Assembly: GCA_963710725.1 (NCBI GenBank)
Contig: CAVQBJ010000008.1
Coordinates: forward strand, 558,001-622,000
Source: CAVQBJ01 sp963710725
Lineage (GTDB): Bacteria; Actinomycetota; Thermoleophilia; Solirubrobacterales; Solirubrobacteraceae
DNA: 64,000 bases
Direction: 5' to 3'
This document shows, one piece after another, positions 1 to 7,857 of this stretch; position 1 is the first letter of the stretch; the number at the start of each line of letters is the position of its first letter. The notes beneath the pieces are model-generated. The model was not told where the DNA came from, ran no database searches, and saw only the letters and a program-made list of their open reading frames with translations. A program made the translations under genes and the position numbers.

Positions 1-782
1 GGTTCACGGACGCCGACGTCACCAACCGCAACCGCGTGGTCATCGTCGGCCCCACCGTCGTGCAGGAACTGTTCAACGGCGCCGATCCGGTCGGGGACTC
101 GATCCAGATCAATGGCAGCACCTTCACGGTGATCGGAGTCACGGCCTCGAAGGGGACGAACGGCACCGAGAACGAGGACGACATCGCGATCGCACCGATC
201 ACCGCGGTCCAGGACACCGTGGCCGGCTATGCGTCGATCAACTCGATCACCGTGCAGGCCACCTCCGAGGGCCAGCTGAACGCCGCTCAGGCCCAGGTCA
301 CCTCGACGCTGGAGTCCCAGCTGCAGACGACGGCGGCCAACCCCGGCTTCCAGGTCGTCAACCAGGGATCGCTGCTGACGGCCTCGAGCTCGACGACGAG
401 CGTGTTCACGACGCTGCTCGGTGAGGTCGCCGCCATCTCGCTGCTCGTCGGCGGCATCGGCGTCATGAACATCATGCTCGTCAGCGTGACCGAGCGCACG
501 CGCGAGATCGGCATCCGCAAGGCGATCGGCGCGCGCCGCAGCGACATCCTGTCTCAGTTCCTCGCCGAGGCCGTCCTCGTCTCGCTGCTCGGTGGCATCT
601 TCGGCGTGATCGTCGGAGTCGTCGGCAGCCAGTTCCAGATCGCCGGCGTGCAGCCGGTCATCGCCACCTACTCGATCTTCCTCGCCTTCGGGGCTGCCGT
701 CGTGACGGGCCTGTTCTTCGGCACCTATCCGGCGAGCCGCGCCGCCACCCTCCGGCCCGTCGAAGCCCTGCGCTACGAATAA
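1..782 (+). CDS. ABC transporter permease, MacB/FtsX type (5' truncated by window)
   Basis: C-terminal part of an ABC permease of the MacB family; the reading frame is open from base 3 and the start lies before the window. The visible part begins in the extracytoplasmic MacB core domain and ends in an FtsX-type block: a membrane segment near GEVAAISLLVGGIGVMNIML, the cytoplasmic motif ERTREIGIRKAIGARRSDIL typical of MacB permeases, then two more membrane segments ending PVEALRYE. Family members move lipoproteins, peptides or drugs across the membrane, powered by a separate ATPase, which is probably upstream. The next two genes follow in the same direction with gaps of 27 and 29 nt, so they may be part of the same export unit. 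Substrate unknown. Confidence 0.9.
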   Translation, partial: FTDADVTNRNRVVIVGPTVVQELFNGADPVGDSIQINGSTFTVIGVTASKGTNGTENEDDIAIAPITAVQDTVAGYASINSITVQATSEGQLNAAQAQVTSTLESQLQTTAANPGFQVVNQGSLLTASSSTTSVFTTLLGEVAAISLLVGGIGVMNIMLVSVTERTREIGIRKAIGARRSDILSQFLAEAVLVSLLGGIFGVIVGVVGSQFQIAGVQPVIATYSIFLAFGAAVVTGLFFGTYPASRAATLRPVEALRYE

Positions 783-809
783 ACGAACGACCGATCCGAG
801 AGCCTCCAC

Positions 810-1577
810 ATGAGCGACCCCGCCACCCCCTATCGCCCCGACGATCCCGCCCGGCCGTCAGTGCCCTCGCTCGACGAGCCGCTGCTGACGCGCCAGTCCC
901 TCGACCAGGAGATGCTTCAGGAAGACGATGACTGGGTCGAGGAGTACGAGGACCAGCTGCCCCACCGGCCCCGGCGCCGTCTCGTGACCCCGTTCAACCT
1001 CAGCCTGCTCGGCGTCCTGCTCGTCGCGGGCGGATTCATCGCCGGAGTGCTGGTCGAGAAGGGCCAGACGAGCTCGACGGCGGGCGCCACGACCGGCGCC
1101 GCCGCACTGGCGCGCCGCGCCGGGCTCACCGGAACCGGGGCCACGGGAGCCGGCGGCACCGGCGCGAGCGCTGCTGCGCGCAGCTTCTTCGGGGGCGGCG
1201 GAGGTGCCGGCGGCGCCGGCACCAACGCGACCACCGGCACCGTGTCGCTCAACGACCACGGCACGCTGTACATCACCGACTCCGAGGGCAACACGATCAA
1301 GGTCGTGGAGGCCTCCGGAGGCACGGTGACGCGGACCGACGTCAGTGCCGTGTCGGCCATTCATCCCGGCGACACCGTCATCGTGTCCGGCCCCAAGGCC
1401 AGCGATGGGACCGTCACCGCGACGTCGATCCGGGCCACCGCGGCCAACGCGGCGGGCGGCGGCTTCGCGTCGCTGTTCGGCGGCGGCGGCGGCGGTGCCT
1501 CATCCTCCGGCGGCTCGAGTTCGAGCGGCTCCGGAAGCTCGTCCTCGGGCACGCCCTCCCTCTTCGGGTCGGGCTGA
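810..1577 (+). CDS. Membrane-anchored protein with DUF5666-like domain
   Basis: 255 aa. An acidic cytoplasmic N-terminus (about residues 1-55) is followed by one membrane helix (about 60-82, NLSLLGVLLVAGGFIAGVLV), a Gly/Ala/Thr-rich linker, a compact domain (about 145-210) and a Gly/Ser-rich tail. The folded domain, with VSLNDHGTLYITDSEGNTIK and a repeat of the type GDTVIVSGPKASDGTVTATSI, resembles the small beta-barrel DUF5666 family found in secreted actinobacterial proteins. Topology suggests the domain faces outside. It lies between the MacB-type permease and a lipoprotein, so an accessory role in that exporter is plausible but is inference. The codon structure stays regular through the low-complexity stretches, so it looks intact. 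Confidence 0.7.
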   Translation: MSDPATPYRPDDPARPSVPSLDEPLLTRQSLDQEMLQEDDDWVEEYEDQLPHRPRRRLVTPFNLSLLGVLLVAGGFIAGVLVEKGQTSSTAGATTGAAALARRAGLTGTGATGAGGTGASAAARSFFGGGGGAGGAGTNATTGTVSLNDHGTLYITDSEGNTIKVVEASGGTVTRTDVSAVSAIHPGDTVIVSGPKASDGTVTATSIRATAANAAGGGFASLFGGGGGGASSSGGSSSSGSGSSSSGTPSLFGSG

Positions 1578-1606
1578 TCAATCAACCATCAAGGAGTTCG
1601 ATTCGC

Positions 1607-2215
1607 ATGAAGACCCCACGCCGCTCGTCGGCGCTGGCCATTCCCCTCATCCTCGCCCTCGCCCTCGTCCTCGCGGCGTGCGGCAGTTCGTCAAGCTCGA
1701 CGTCCTCGACCGCGGCGGCGAACGTTCCCGCGTCCGGCGCCTCCGGCCCCGGCGGGGCCGGCTCGGGACGCTTCGCCGCGCTTCGCCAGTGCCTGGCCAA
1801 GCAGGGCGTCACCCTGCCGCAGCGCCCGGCGGGCACGCGTCCACCCGGCGGTGGCGGCGGCATCTTCGGCGGCGGGGGCGGCGGCGGCTTCGCCAGTAAT
1901 CCCAAGCTGCGCGCGGCGATGCAGAAGTGCGGCTTCACCGGCGGCTTCCGCGGGGGCGGCGGCGGCTTTCGTCAGCGACTGAGCAACCCGACCGTCGTGG
2001 CCGCGCTGAACACGTTCGTCACCTGCATGCGCTCGAACGGCGTCAACCTGCCGGCGGCCAACACCTCGGGCACGGGGCCCGTGTTCAACACGAAGGGCCT
2101 CGACACGACGAGCACCGCGTTCAAGACGGCGTACGCGAAGTGCTCGCCCGACCTGCGCGGCACGTTCGGCCGTGGGGCCGGAACGACCGGCGCGCCTTCC
2201 GGGCCGGCCGCCTAG
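1607..2215 (+). CDS. Gly-rich lipoprotein with cysteine-containing CMR motif
   Basis: 202 aa. A signal peptide with lipobox (LVLAAC, Cys about residue 25) predicts a lipoprotein. After a Ser/Ala/Gly linker come two similar blocks: FAALRQCLAKQGVTLPQ (about 62-78) and FVTCMRSNGVNLP (about 137-150), separated by a very Gly-rich stretch, then AYAKCSPDLRGTFG. Short motifs of the type F-x-x-C-M-R-x-x-G-V occur in a poorly characterised group of secreted actinobacterial proteins; I know of no established function. RBS AAGGAG at 1591-1596 supports the start. It follows the MacB-like permease and DUF5666-like genes co-directionally, so it could be an exporter partner or cargo. Two hairpins follow the stop codon. 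Confidence 0.7.
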   Translation: MKTPRRSSALAIPLILALALVLAACGSSSSSTSSTAAANVPASGASGPGGAGSGRFAALRQCLAKQGVTLPQRPAGTRPPGGGGGIFGGGGGGGFASNPKLRAAMQKCGFTGGFRGGGGGFRQRLSNPTVVAALNTFVTCMRSNGVNLPAANTSGTGPVFNTKGLDTTSTAFKTAYAKCSPDLRGTFGRGAGTTGAPSGPAA

Positions 2216-2220
2216 CGGCG

Positions 2221-2258
2221 GCGTCCGCGGCGGTGCCGTTGGGCGCCGCCGCGGACGC
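2221..2258 (+). terminator. GC-rich hairpin after lipoprotein gene
   Basis: Starts 5 nt after the stop codon. Left arm GCGTCCGCGGCGG (2221-2233) pairs perfectly with CCGCCGCGGACGC (2246-2258); a U-G pair and three more pairs extend the stem to 17 bp with a 4-nt loop. There is no T-tract, as is common for terminator-like hairpins in high-GC Actinobacteria. Confidence 0.6.
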
Positions 2259-2279
2259 GCGGCAGTTCTCGCCGGGGGG

Positions 2280-2322
2280 GTGTATGCAGAAGGTGTGAAC
2301 TATTCATACCTTCTGCATACAC
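2280..2322. terminator. Long AT-containing palindrome between convergent genes
   Basis: 20-nt arms around a 3-nt centre. The outer 15 bases are perfectly inverted (GTGTATGCAGAAGGT at 2280-2294 against ACCTTCTGCATACAC at 2308-2322). The inner five pair with one G-T wobble when read as + strand RNA. It lies between the convergent lipoprotein and sigma-factor genes, so it could end transcription from either side. It is much less GC-rich than its surroundings and has no T-run. A protein-binding site is the alternative. Confidence 0.5.
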
Positions 2323-2375
2323 GTCGTCGTCCGGGGCCGGCCGGCGCGCTCGGCGCCGGCCGGGCGGGCGCTCCG

Positions 2376-3218
2376 CTAGGCCGCGCGCTGGAGCGTCGGC
2401 GCCTGCGCGAGCGTGGAGAGCGCACGGCGCTCGGCGTGGCGCACGCCCTCGGTGGTGATCTGCAGCTGCTGGGCGATCTCGCGGTAGCTGTGGGCCTGCT
2501 GGCCGTCGAGCCCGTACCGCAGCTCGAGCACGCGCCGGTCTCGCGGGCGGACGGTGGCCAGGGCGGCGGACAGCGAGCGATCGTCGCGGACGAGCTCCTC
2601 CGGCGGAGGCGTGTCGTCGGGCAGCAGATCCCCGAGCTCGGCCTCGCCGTTGCCGATCGGCTCGTGCAGCGAGACGATCGGCGCGGCGTAGCGGCGCAGC
2701 TCCTCGACATCGCTCGCCTCGACGCCGAGCGCCTCGGCGAGCTCGCCCGCCCGCGGCGTCCGTCCGAGCTCCGCGGTGAGGGCACGCTCGGCCTCCGCCA
2801 CCTTCTGCAGGCGCGACTGCAGCGCGTCGGGAAGGTGCACGAGCCGCGACTGGCCGGCGACGGCGCGCGTGACCGACGCCCGGATCCACCAGATGGCGTA
2901 CGTCGAGAAGCGAAAGCCGCGGTCGGGGTCGAACTTCTCGACCGCGCGGATCAGTCCGACGGTGCCTTCCTGGATGAGGTCCTGCAGCGGCAGCCCGCGG
3001 CCCTGGTAGGCCTTGGCAACGTGCACCACGAGCCGCAGATTGGCCTCGACCATGCGGTCCTTGGCCGCCAGGTCGCCCCGTCGCACACGGCGAGCGAGGC
3101 TGATCTCCTCGGCCGCCGTCAGCAGTGGGCGACGAGCGAGGCTGGCCAGGAACACCCGCAGGCCGTCGACCTCCGTTCCGGGGGCGTCTGTGGACTCCTC
3201 AACGGCGTGTACGGCCAT
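2376..3218 (-). CDS. RNA polymerase sigma-70 family factor (group 1/2-like)
   Basis: 280 aa. All core sigma-70 regions are visible: region 1.2 (about 18-48), region 2 (about 55-120) with NLRLVVHVAKAYQGRGLPL, the 2.3/2.4 block FDPDRGFRFSTYAIWWIRASVTRAV, region 3 (about 130-200), and region 4 (about 215-272) with a helix-turn-helix around SYREIAQQLQITTEGVRHAERRAL. The long acidic region 1.1 of housekeeping RpoD is missing and the protein is short, so a group 2 (HrdB/SigB-like) alternative factor is more likely than the main sigma. RBS AAGGAG lies 6 nt before the ATG. It lies downstream of the P450-TetR pair on the same strand after a 97-nt gap. Regulon unknown. Confidence 0.9.
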   Translation of the reverse strand: MAVHAVEESTDAPGTEVDGLRVFLASLARRPLLTAAEEISLARRVRRGDLAAKDRMVEANLRLVVHVAKAYQGRGLPLQDLIQEGTVGLIRAVEKFDPDRGFRFSTYAIWWIRASVTRAVAGQSRLVHLPDALQSRLQKVAEAERALTAELGRTPRAGELAEALGVEASDVEELRRYAAPIVSLHEPIGNGEAELGDLLPDDTPPPEELVRDDRSLSAALATVRPRDRRVLELRYGLDGQQAHSYREIAQQLQITTEGVRHAERRALSTLAQAPTLQRAA

Positions 3219-3315
3219 GGGTCGCTCCTTCGTCGCGGGGCCGCGAGCGCAGATGGCGCACCGGCACTGGCGTTATCAGGAGTACCTTCGGCTCGGCAGG
3301 TGAAACGCGCCTAAG

Positions 3316-3987
3316 TCAAAGTGAAGTGGAACCTAAAACCTCGGCGGGCGCCTCCGCGGCGGCCGCGCGGGCGCCGGCGAGCAACAGCACGAGCGCGTCG
3401 CCGAAGAGCTCCTCCGGCACCGCCTCGGGCTCGAGCAGGCGCTCGAGGGCGAAGCCGTTCGCGAGCGAGAACGTCATCAGCGCGAGCCGATCGACGGGCA
3501 CCGGCGAACGCGCGCCGAGCTCGGACAGCCGGCGCTCGAACACCGCCGCGATGCCGGCTCGCAGCATGCGGTAGCGCGCCACGAGCTCGACGCGGAAGGC
3601 CTCGTCACGCGCCGCGAGCGCGGCGAACTCGAAGAACAGTCGCTCCCATCCGGGGTCGGCCGACACGTAGCGGGCGAAGTCCAGGCCCGCCGAGCGCGCC
3701 TGCTCCTCGAGCCCGTCCTCGGCCGCCGTGAGCGTCTCCAGCTGCGCGAGGCGCTCGGCGAAGCGCTCCTCGAGCATGGCCAGGAACAGGTCCTGCTTGC
3801 TCGCGAAGTTCGCATACACGGCGCCCTTCGTGAGACCCGCGTCGGCCGCGACGTCGTCAACCGACGCCCCGTCGAGGCCGTGCCGCGCGAACAGCCGTGC
3901 GGCCGAGCGCAGCAGGCAGGCCCGTGTCTGGCGCTGCTTCTCCGCACGCGTCAGTCGCGCGCCCCCGGCAGGGCCGCCCCTCGTCAT
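3316..3987 (-). CDS. TetR family transcriptional regulator
   Basis: 223 aa. N-terminal TetR helix-turn-helix at about residues 18-62 (LLRSAARLFARHGLDGASVDDVAADAGLTKGAVYANFASKQDLF), then an all-helical ligand-binding domain. The ATG overlaps the stop codon of the upstream P450 gene by one base (TGATG), so the two are translationally coupled. The inverted repeat at 5376-5389, on the P450 promoter, is the natural operator, making this an autoregulated P450-TetR operon. A P450 substrate or product may be the ligand (inference). Confidence 0.85.
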   Translation of the reverse strand: MTRGGPAGGARLTRAEKQRQTRACLLRSAARLFARHGLDGASVDDVAADAGLTKGAVYANFASKQDLFLAMLEERFAERLAQLETLTAAEDGLEEQARSAGLDFARYVSADPGWERLFFEFAALAARDEAFRVELVARYRMLRAGIAAVFERRLSELGARSPVPVDRLALMTFSLANGFALERLLEPEAVPEELFGDALVLLLAGARAAAAEAPAEVLGSTSL

Positions 3988-5375
3988 CAGGGCGCCGCGG
4001 TCGCGAGCGCCCCCTCGACCGCCGGCGCGGCGTGCGCCGGCGCCCGGCGGGCGGTGACGACGGCCGTCGCCTGGCGGGCCGGGGTGAGGGTGATCGCCCG
4101 GCGCGCGACCGGCTCGGACCTCGGGTCGCTCGCCTGCAGGTCGACCTCCGCGAGGATCGCCTGCAGTACCTGGCGCATCTCGAACAGCGCGAAGCTCGCC
4201 CCGAGGCAGCGCCGCACGCCACCGCCGAACGGGATCCACGTGTAGGTGCCGGCCGGCTGCTCGAGGAAGCGCTCGGGGCGGAAGCGGTCGGCCTGCGGAT
4301 AGACGTCCTCGCGCCGATGCAGGAGGTAGATGCACGGCGCGACCGACGCGCCGGCGGGGATCCGATAGGAGCCGAAGTCCATCGCCTCGCCGAGCACCCG
4401 CACGACGACCGGCAGCACGGGCCGCAGGCGCAGCGTCTCCTTGACGACGGCGTCGACGTACTCGCCGTCGCCGGTCCGCGCGTCCTCGCGGGCGCGCTCG
4501 AGCGCCTGCGGATGGCGCATCAGCCGCTCGAGCGCCCAGGCCAGCGAGGTGGCGGTCGTCTCGTGGCCGGCGACGAGCAGGGTGACGAGCTCGTCTCGCA
4601 GCTCGCGGTCGCCCATGGCCGAGCCGTCGTCGTAGCGGGCCTGCACGAGCATCGACAGGATGTCGTCGCGCTCGGCGAGATCGTCGCTGCGGCGGCGCGC
4701 GGCGATCTCGGCCAGCAGCAGTTCGTCGACGGCGTCTACGGCGCGCCGGAAGCGCCGGTTGCGCTCCACCCGATCGGGGCCGCCGAGCGCCAGGAGGGCG
4801 AGTCGGGCGGGGTTCGCGACCCAGTCGAGCATCCGGCGCAGGCGGCGCTCGAGTTCCTCCATGGCGCCGCGCTCGCGCACGCCGAAGACCGCCCGGACGA
4901 TCACCTCGAGCGTGATGGCCTGCATCCGCGGCCACAGGGCGAGCGGCTCGCCGCGCGGCCATCGTGCGACCTCCTCGTGGGCCGCCTGCACCATGATCTC
5001 CCCGTAGCGCTGCATGCGCTCGCCGTGGAACGGCGGCAGCATCAGCTTGCGGTCGACCATGTGCTCGGGCTCGTCGAGGAGCAGGACCGAGCGCGAACCG
5101 ACGACCGGGCGCAGGATGAGGTTCGCCGCGCCGGCGCGCAGCATCGCCGGATCACCGGTGAAGGTCCGCTTGACGTCTTCGGGGTCGCAGAGCATGACCC
5201 ACGTCTCGCCGGCGATGCGGAACGTGAACACATCCCCGTAGCGGTCGCGGCAGCGCTGCAGAAAGGGACCGGGGCGGGTGATCCAGCCGAGCGTCTGCCA
5301 CGCCCGTGGAGAGCGCGGGCCCGGCGGGAGCGTCCCGCCACGGTCATCGCCGGCGCGCGCTGCTGGCGTGCTCAC
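3987..5375 (-). CDS. Cytochrome P450
   Basis: 462 aa with a complete set of P450 signatures: N-terminal proline-rich TLPPGPRSPRA, I-helix AGHETTATS (oxygen activation), K-helix ETLRLRP (ExxR), and heme loop FGGGVRRCLG with Cys about 390 as the axial ligand. No membrane anchor, so probably a soluble enzyme needing separate ferredoxin and reductase, neither of which is adjacent. The N-terminus and I-helix resemble the CYP135/138/110-like bacterial groups (by eye). The start is set to GTG at 5375 because a -35/-10 promoter (5383-5411) places the transcript start at or next to this codon. There is no Shine-Dalgarno and no room for one. The open frame further upstream is not P450-like. Substrate unknown. 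Confidence 0.9.
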   Translation of the reverse strand: MSTPAARAGDDRGGTLPPGPRSPRAWQTLGWITRPGPFLQRCRDRYGDVFTFRIAGETWVMLCDPEDVKRTFTGDPAMLRAGAANLILRPVVGSRSVLLLDEPEHMVDRKLMLPPFHGERMQRYGEIMVQAAHEEVARWPRGEPLALWPRMQAITLEVIVRAVFGVRERGAMEELERRLRRMLDWVANPARLALLALGGPDRVERNRRFRRAVDAVDELLLAEIAARRRSDDLAERDDILSMLVQARYDDGSAMGDRELRDELVTLLVAGHETTATSLAWALERLMRHPQALERAREDARTGDGEYVDAVVKETLRLRPVLPVVVRVLGEAMDFGSYRIPAGASVAPCIYLLHRREDVYPQADRFRPERFLEQPAGTYTWIPFGGGVRRCLGASFALFEMRQVLQAILAEVDLQASDPRSEPVARRAITLTPARQATAVVTARRAPAHAAPAVEGALATAAP

Positions 5376-5389
5376 ATACCGGACGGTAT
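5376..5389. promoter_or_regulatory. Candidate TetR operator at P450 start
   Basis: Inverted repeat ATACCG-GA-CGGTAT. It begins at the base next to the P450 GTG codon and covers the -10 box of the P450 promoter, as expected for repression by the co-transcribed TetR. Confidence 0.65.
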
Positions 5390-5411
5390 CCGACTGAGAC
5401 GCCCGCGTCAA
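5383..5411 (-). promoter_or_regulatory. P450-tetR promoter
   Basis: On the minus strand: -35 TTGACG (5411-5406), 17-bp spacer, -10 TACCGT (5388-5383), then 7 nt to the GTG at 5375. The geometry predicts a leaderless or near-leaderless mRNA. Confidence 0.65.
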
Positions 5412-5522
5412 TCGCCCGCCCGGATACGCGACCGCAGGGTCGGACACTCGGTCCAGCCACCGGCGCTCCGCTTTGGACACGCGGCCGTGTGACGCCCGGC
5501 ATCCGCTACCGACAATGACGAC

Positions 5523-5975
5523 ATGGCATGGACGACGCAGTTGCTGGTCATCAGCAGTCAGACGCTGGGCTCGGATGCCCTGCTCGAGCACATGCGAACG
5601 CGCGCCGATCACGCGCCGACCGAGTTCACGGTCGTCGTCCCGCGCGGGCGAGGTTCGGACGCCGAGCACCTGCAGTCGTCGCTCGCGCGCTTTCGCGCGC
5701 ACGGCCTTGCGGTCAATATTCAGGTCGGCGACCGTGATCCGCTGCTGGCGGTACGCGATCATTGGGATCCGAAGCGCTACGACGAGGTCGTCGTCGTGAC
5801 GCTGCCGACGCAGTCGTCGCGCTGGCTGGCCAGCGATCTGCCGTTCCGGGCGCAGCAGCTCACCGGCGCGCTCGTGACGCACGTGGTGGCCGAGCCGAGC
5901 ACGGGGACGGCCCGCGAGTACGACGACGTCGCGGCGACACGGCCGCAAGCCGGGCTGCGCGCGGCGCACGTCTGA
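5523..5975 (+). CDS. Small cytoplasmic protein, universal-stress-protein-like fold (tentative)
   Basis: 150 aa, no signal peptide or membrane segment. An alternating strand/helix pattern with VVVTLPTQSSRWLASDLPFR in the C-terminal half resembles a motif (TLP-x-x-x-S-R-W-L-x-x-D-L-P) seen in actinobacterial USP/HUP-type proteins. The first strand and helix (LLVISSQTLGSDALLEHM) fit a Rossmann-like alpha/beta fold. A -10-like GACAAT at 5511-5516 lies 6 nt before the ATG, suggesting a leaderless transcript. It is divergent from the P450. Function unknown; the fold call is by eye. Confidence 0.65.
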   Translation: MAWTTQLLVISSQTLGSDALLEHMRTRADHAPTEFTVVVPRGRGSDAEHLQSSLARFRAHGLAVNIQVGDRDPLLAVRDHWDPKRYDEVVVVTLPTQSSRWLASDLPFRAQQLTGALVTHVVAEPSTGTAREYDDVAATRPQAGLRAAHV

Positions 5976-5990
5976 GCGCGCGGGCCCGCC

Positions 5991-6866
5991 TCAGGCTCGC
6001 GCGCTGGTGGCCGGGTCGAGCCGGGTCATCTTCACCCGTGCGGACAGCTCGGCGCGAGCGCCGCCCCGGTAGACACCCTTGATCGGCGGCACGTCGGAGT
6101 ACTGGCGCCCGTGACCGATCTTCACGTGCTGCTCGCCGGCCAGACCTCGATTGGTCGGGTCCGCTCCCACCCACACCGGCTCGCCGCGACCGCCCGCGCC
6201 GGGCAGCAGCGCCTCCAGCCAGGCGTGCGTGTCGACCTCGACCGAGTCCTGGCCGCCGTCCTCGGCGGCGGCGAACAGATAGCCGGACACGTAGCGAGCC
6301 GCGATCCCCTGGCGACGGAGCAGGTGCAGGCCGAGGTGCACGAAGTCCTGACACACGCCGGCGCCCGCGGCGAGCAGATCGCCGATCGACGAGGACACGT
6401 AGGTGGCGCCGGGCCGGTACTGGAAGCGATCGGGGATGAGCTCGGTGAGCAGCACGGTACTGGCCAGCGGCGACCGCGCCCGCAGCACGGACTCGAGCTC
6501 CTCGAGCGGTCCCGCCGGAGGCTCGTCGCCCGTCGGCAGCAGGAACTCACCCGCGGCGTCGCGGTAGGCCTGCGAATCGAGCGCCGACCAGCTCGCGTCG
6601 GGCGGCTCGGCCTGCGCCGAGGTCACGACTCGCGCGCGGACGTCGATCGACAGGTGCGTGTGCGCCTTGGACACGCCGAACTCGATCACCTCGGTCCCGA
6701 AGTAGTCGATGTGGCGCCCGAGGCGCGTCTCGGGCTCGACGCGCGCGTGGAAATCGTCGCAGCGCTGCGTCGAGGTCGTCGCCGGGCGCACGCGCAGCGC
6801 GTTCAGGTTGTCGGAGACCGGCTGGTCGTAGGTGTACTCGGTCATGTAGCGGATGGCGAAGTTCAT
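5991..6866 (-). CDS. Transglutaminase-like cysteine peptidase-fold protein
   Basis: 291 aa. An N-terminal bacterial transglutaminase-like beta domain (about 1-90, starting IRYMTEYTYDQPVSDNLNAL) precedes the catalytic domain. The triad is readable: Cys172 in GVCQDFVHLGLHLLR, His214 in DTHAWLEA, and Asp236 in ADPTNRG. No signal peptide, so it acts in the cytoplasm. It is the last gene of a three-gene operon (ATP-grasp, alpha-E, transglutaminase; gaps 1 and 12 nt), a combination conserved in many bacteria. Comparative genomics has proposed peptide or amide-bond synthesis and cleavage for such operons, but no reaction is settled. Confidence 0.9.
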   Translation of the reverse strand: MNFAIRYMTEYTYDQPVSDNLNALRVRPATTSTQRCDDFHARVEPETRLGRHIDYFGTEVIEFGVSKAHTHLSIDVRARVVTSAQAEPPDASWSALDSQAYRDAAGEFLLPTGDEPPAGPLEELESVLRARSPLASTVLLTELIPDRFQYRPGATYVSSSIGDLLAAGAGVCQDFVHLGLHLLRRQGIAARYVSGYLFAAAEDGGQDSVEVDTHAWLEALLPGAGGRGEPVWVGADPTNRGLAGEQHVKIGHGRQYSDVPPIKGVYRGGARAELSARVKMTRLDPATSARA

Positions 6867-6878
6867 CGGGCCCGCAAG

Positions 6879-7856
6879 CTAGTGGGTGTAGAAGTGCTCG
6901 GGCGCCGGCGTGCCGCCGAAGTAGCGCTCGGTGATGTCGCCGTCGGTGAGCGTCAGCTCGCGTCCGACGATCTCGCACACCTCGATGAGCTCTGAGTCGC
7001 TGCCGCCGGCGCCACCGCGGAACTCGAGGTCGGCCGAGAGCCGCGACAGCCGCAGGACCGGCTCGGAGGCGCGCGGGTTGGCGTCGGCCGCGCTGAGCGC
7101 CCAGCGCACGGCGTCGACCGAGGCCGCGACGGAGTCGGGATAGCTGCGCGTGAAGAGCAGGAAGCGCGCCACCGGGATCGCATTCGGCGGCGACGCGACG
7201 GCGCGGCGGTACGCCTGCAGGCCGCCGACCGCCTGCAGGAGCGCGAGCGCCTGACCGTCGCGGACGGGCGACGCCGCGCCGTGCGCGCTCGGCCCCGGCG
7301 GGAGCGCGACCCGCAACATGCGCAGTACCATGTCGGCCGACTCGAACCGCCCGCCCGCCTCGAGGAACGCGTGGGCCTCGTCCCGCAGCATCGTGCGCCC
7401 GGTGACGCCCCAGAACAGGGCGCAGCTCGCCTTGACGTAGCTCGACATCGAGTACGGCCCCGAATGCAGCGCGAACGCCTCGCTGCGCTCCGCGAAGCCG
7501 AGGTGGAAGGTGTTGATCGCCTCCCACATCTCGGCGCTGATGACGTCACGGACCGTGCGTGCGCCCTCGCGTGCCCGACCGACGCAGGACACGACCGACA
7601 GCTGGTTGTCGCCATCGAGGGTGAGCGTGGACAGGGCGCGGTCGCGGATGCCCGCACCGTCGCCGTTGGCCACGATCTGGCTGCCGGCGCCCATGATGGC
7701 CAGCAGCGCCCCCCACGACAGCGTCACGCTGACGGGGTCGTCGGGTCGCCCCTGCAGGTCGGCCTGGTAGATGCCCTCGAGCATGCGCGCCGTGTGCTCG
7801 GCCCGGGCGACGTTGCGACCGAGCCAGAACAGCTCGTGGGCGATTCGGGCAAGCAC
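6879..7856 (-). CDS. Alpha-E domain protein
   Basis: 325 aa, predicted almost entirely helical, opening with VLARIAHELFWLGRNVARAEHTARML, the usual N-terminus of the alpha-E family. The GTG start at 7856 is one base after the stop of the ATP-grasp gene, which supports this start over longer options. Alpha-E proteins are found almost always beside a circularly permuted ATP-grasp and a transglutaminase-like protein, exactly as here. The biochemical role is unknown; a scaffold or partner of the ATP-grasp enzyme is the standing hypothesis. Confidence 0.88.
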   Translation of the reverse strand: MLARIAHELFWLGRNVARAEHTARMLEGIYQADLQGRPDDPVSVTLSWGALLAIMGAGSQIVANGDGAGIRDRALSTLTLDGDNQLSVVSCVGRAREGARTVRDVISAEMWEAINTFHLGFAERSEAFALHSGPYSMSSYVKASCALFWGVTGRTMLRDEAHAFLEAGGRFESADMVLRMLRVALPPGPSAHGAASPVRDGQALALLQAVGGLQAYRRAVASPPNAIPVARFLLFTRSYPDSVAASVDAVRWALSAADANPRASEPVLRLSRLSADLEFRGGAGGSDSELIEVCEIVGRELTLTDGDITERYFGGTPAPEHFYTH

Positions 7857-7857
7857 G

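Noticed and set aside
2280..2322. Palindrome considered as an insertion-sequence end
   Set aside because: No transposase nearby, no second copy and no target duplication seen in the window.
3897..5492. Long open frame on the + strand across the P450 gene (531 codons)
   Set aside because: Exactly antisense to a P450 with all catalytic motifs; composition is Arg/Ala/Gly-rich with no domain. Such mirrors are expected at this GC content. Similar mirrors at 2172-3314, 7771-9627, 15831-16904, 26343-27971 and 53901-56288 were dropped for the same reason.
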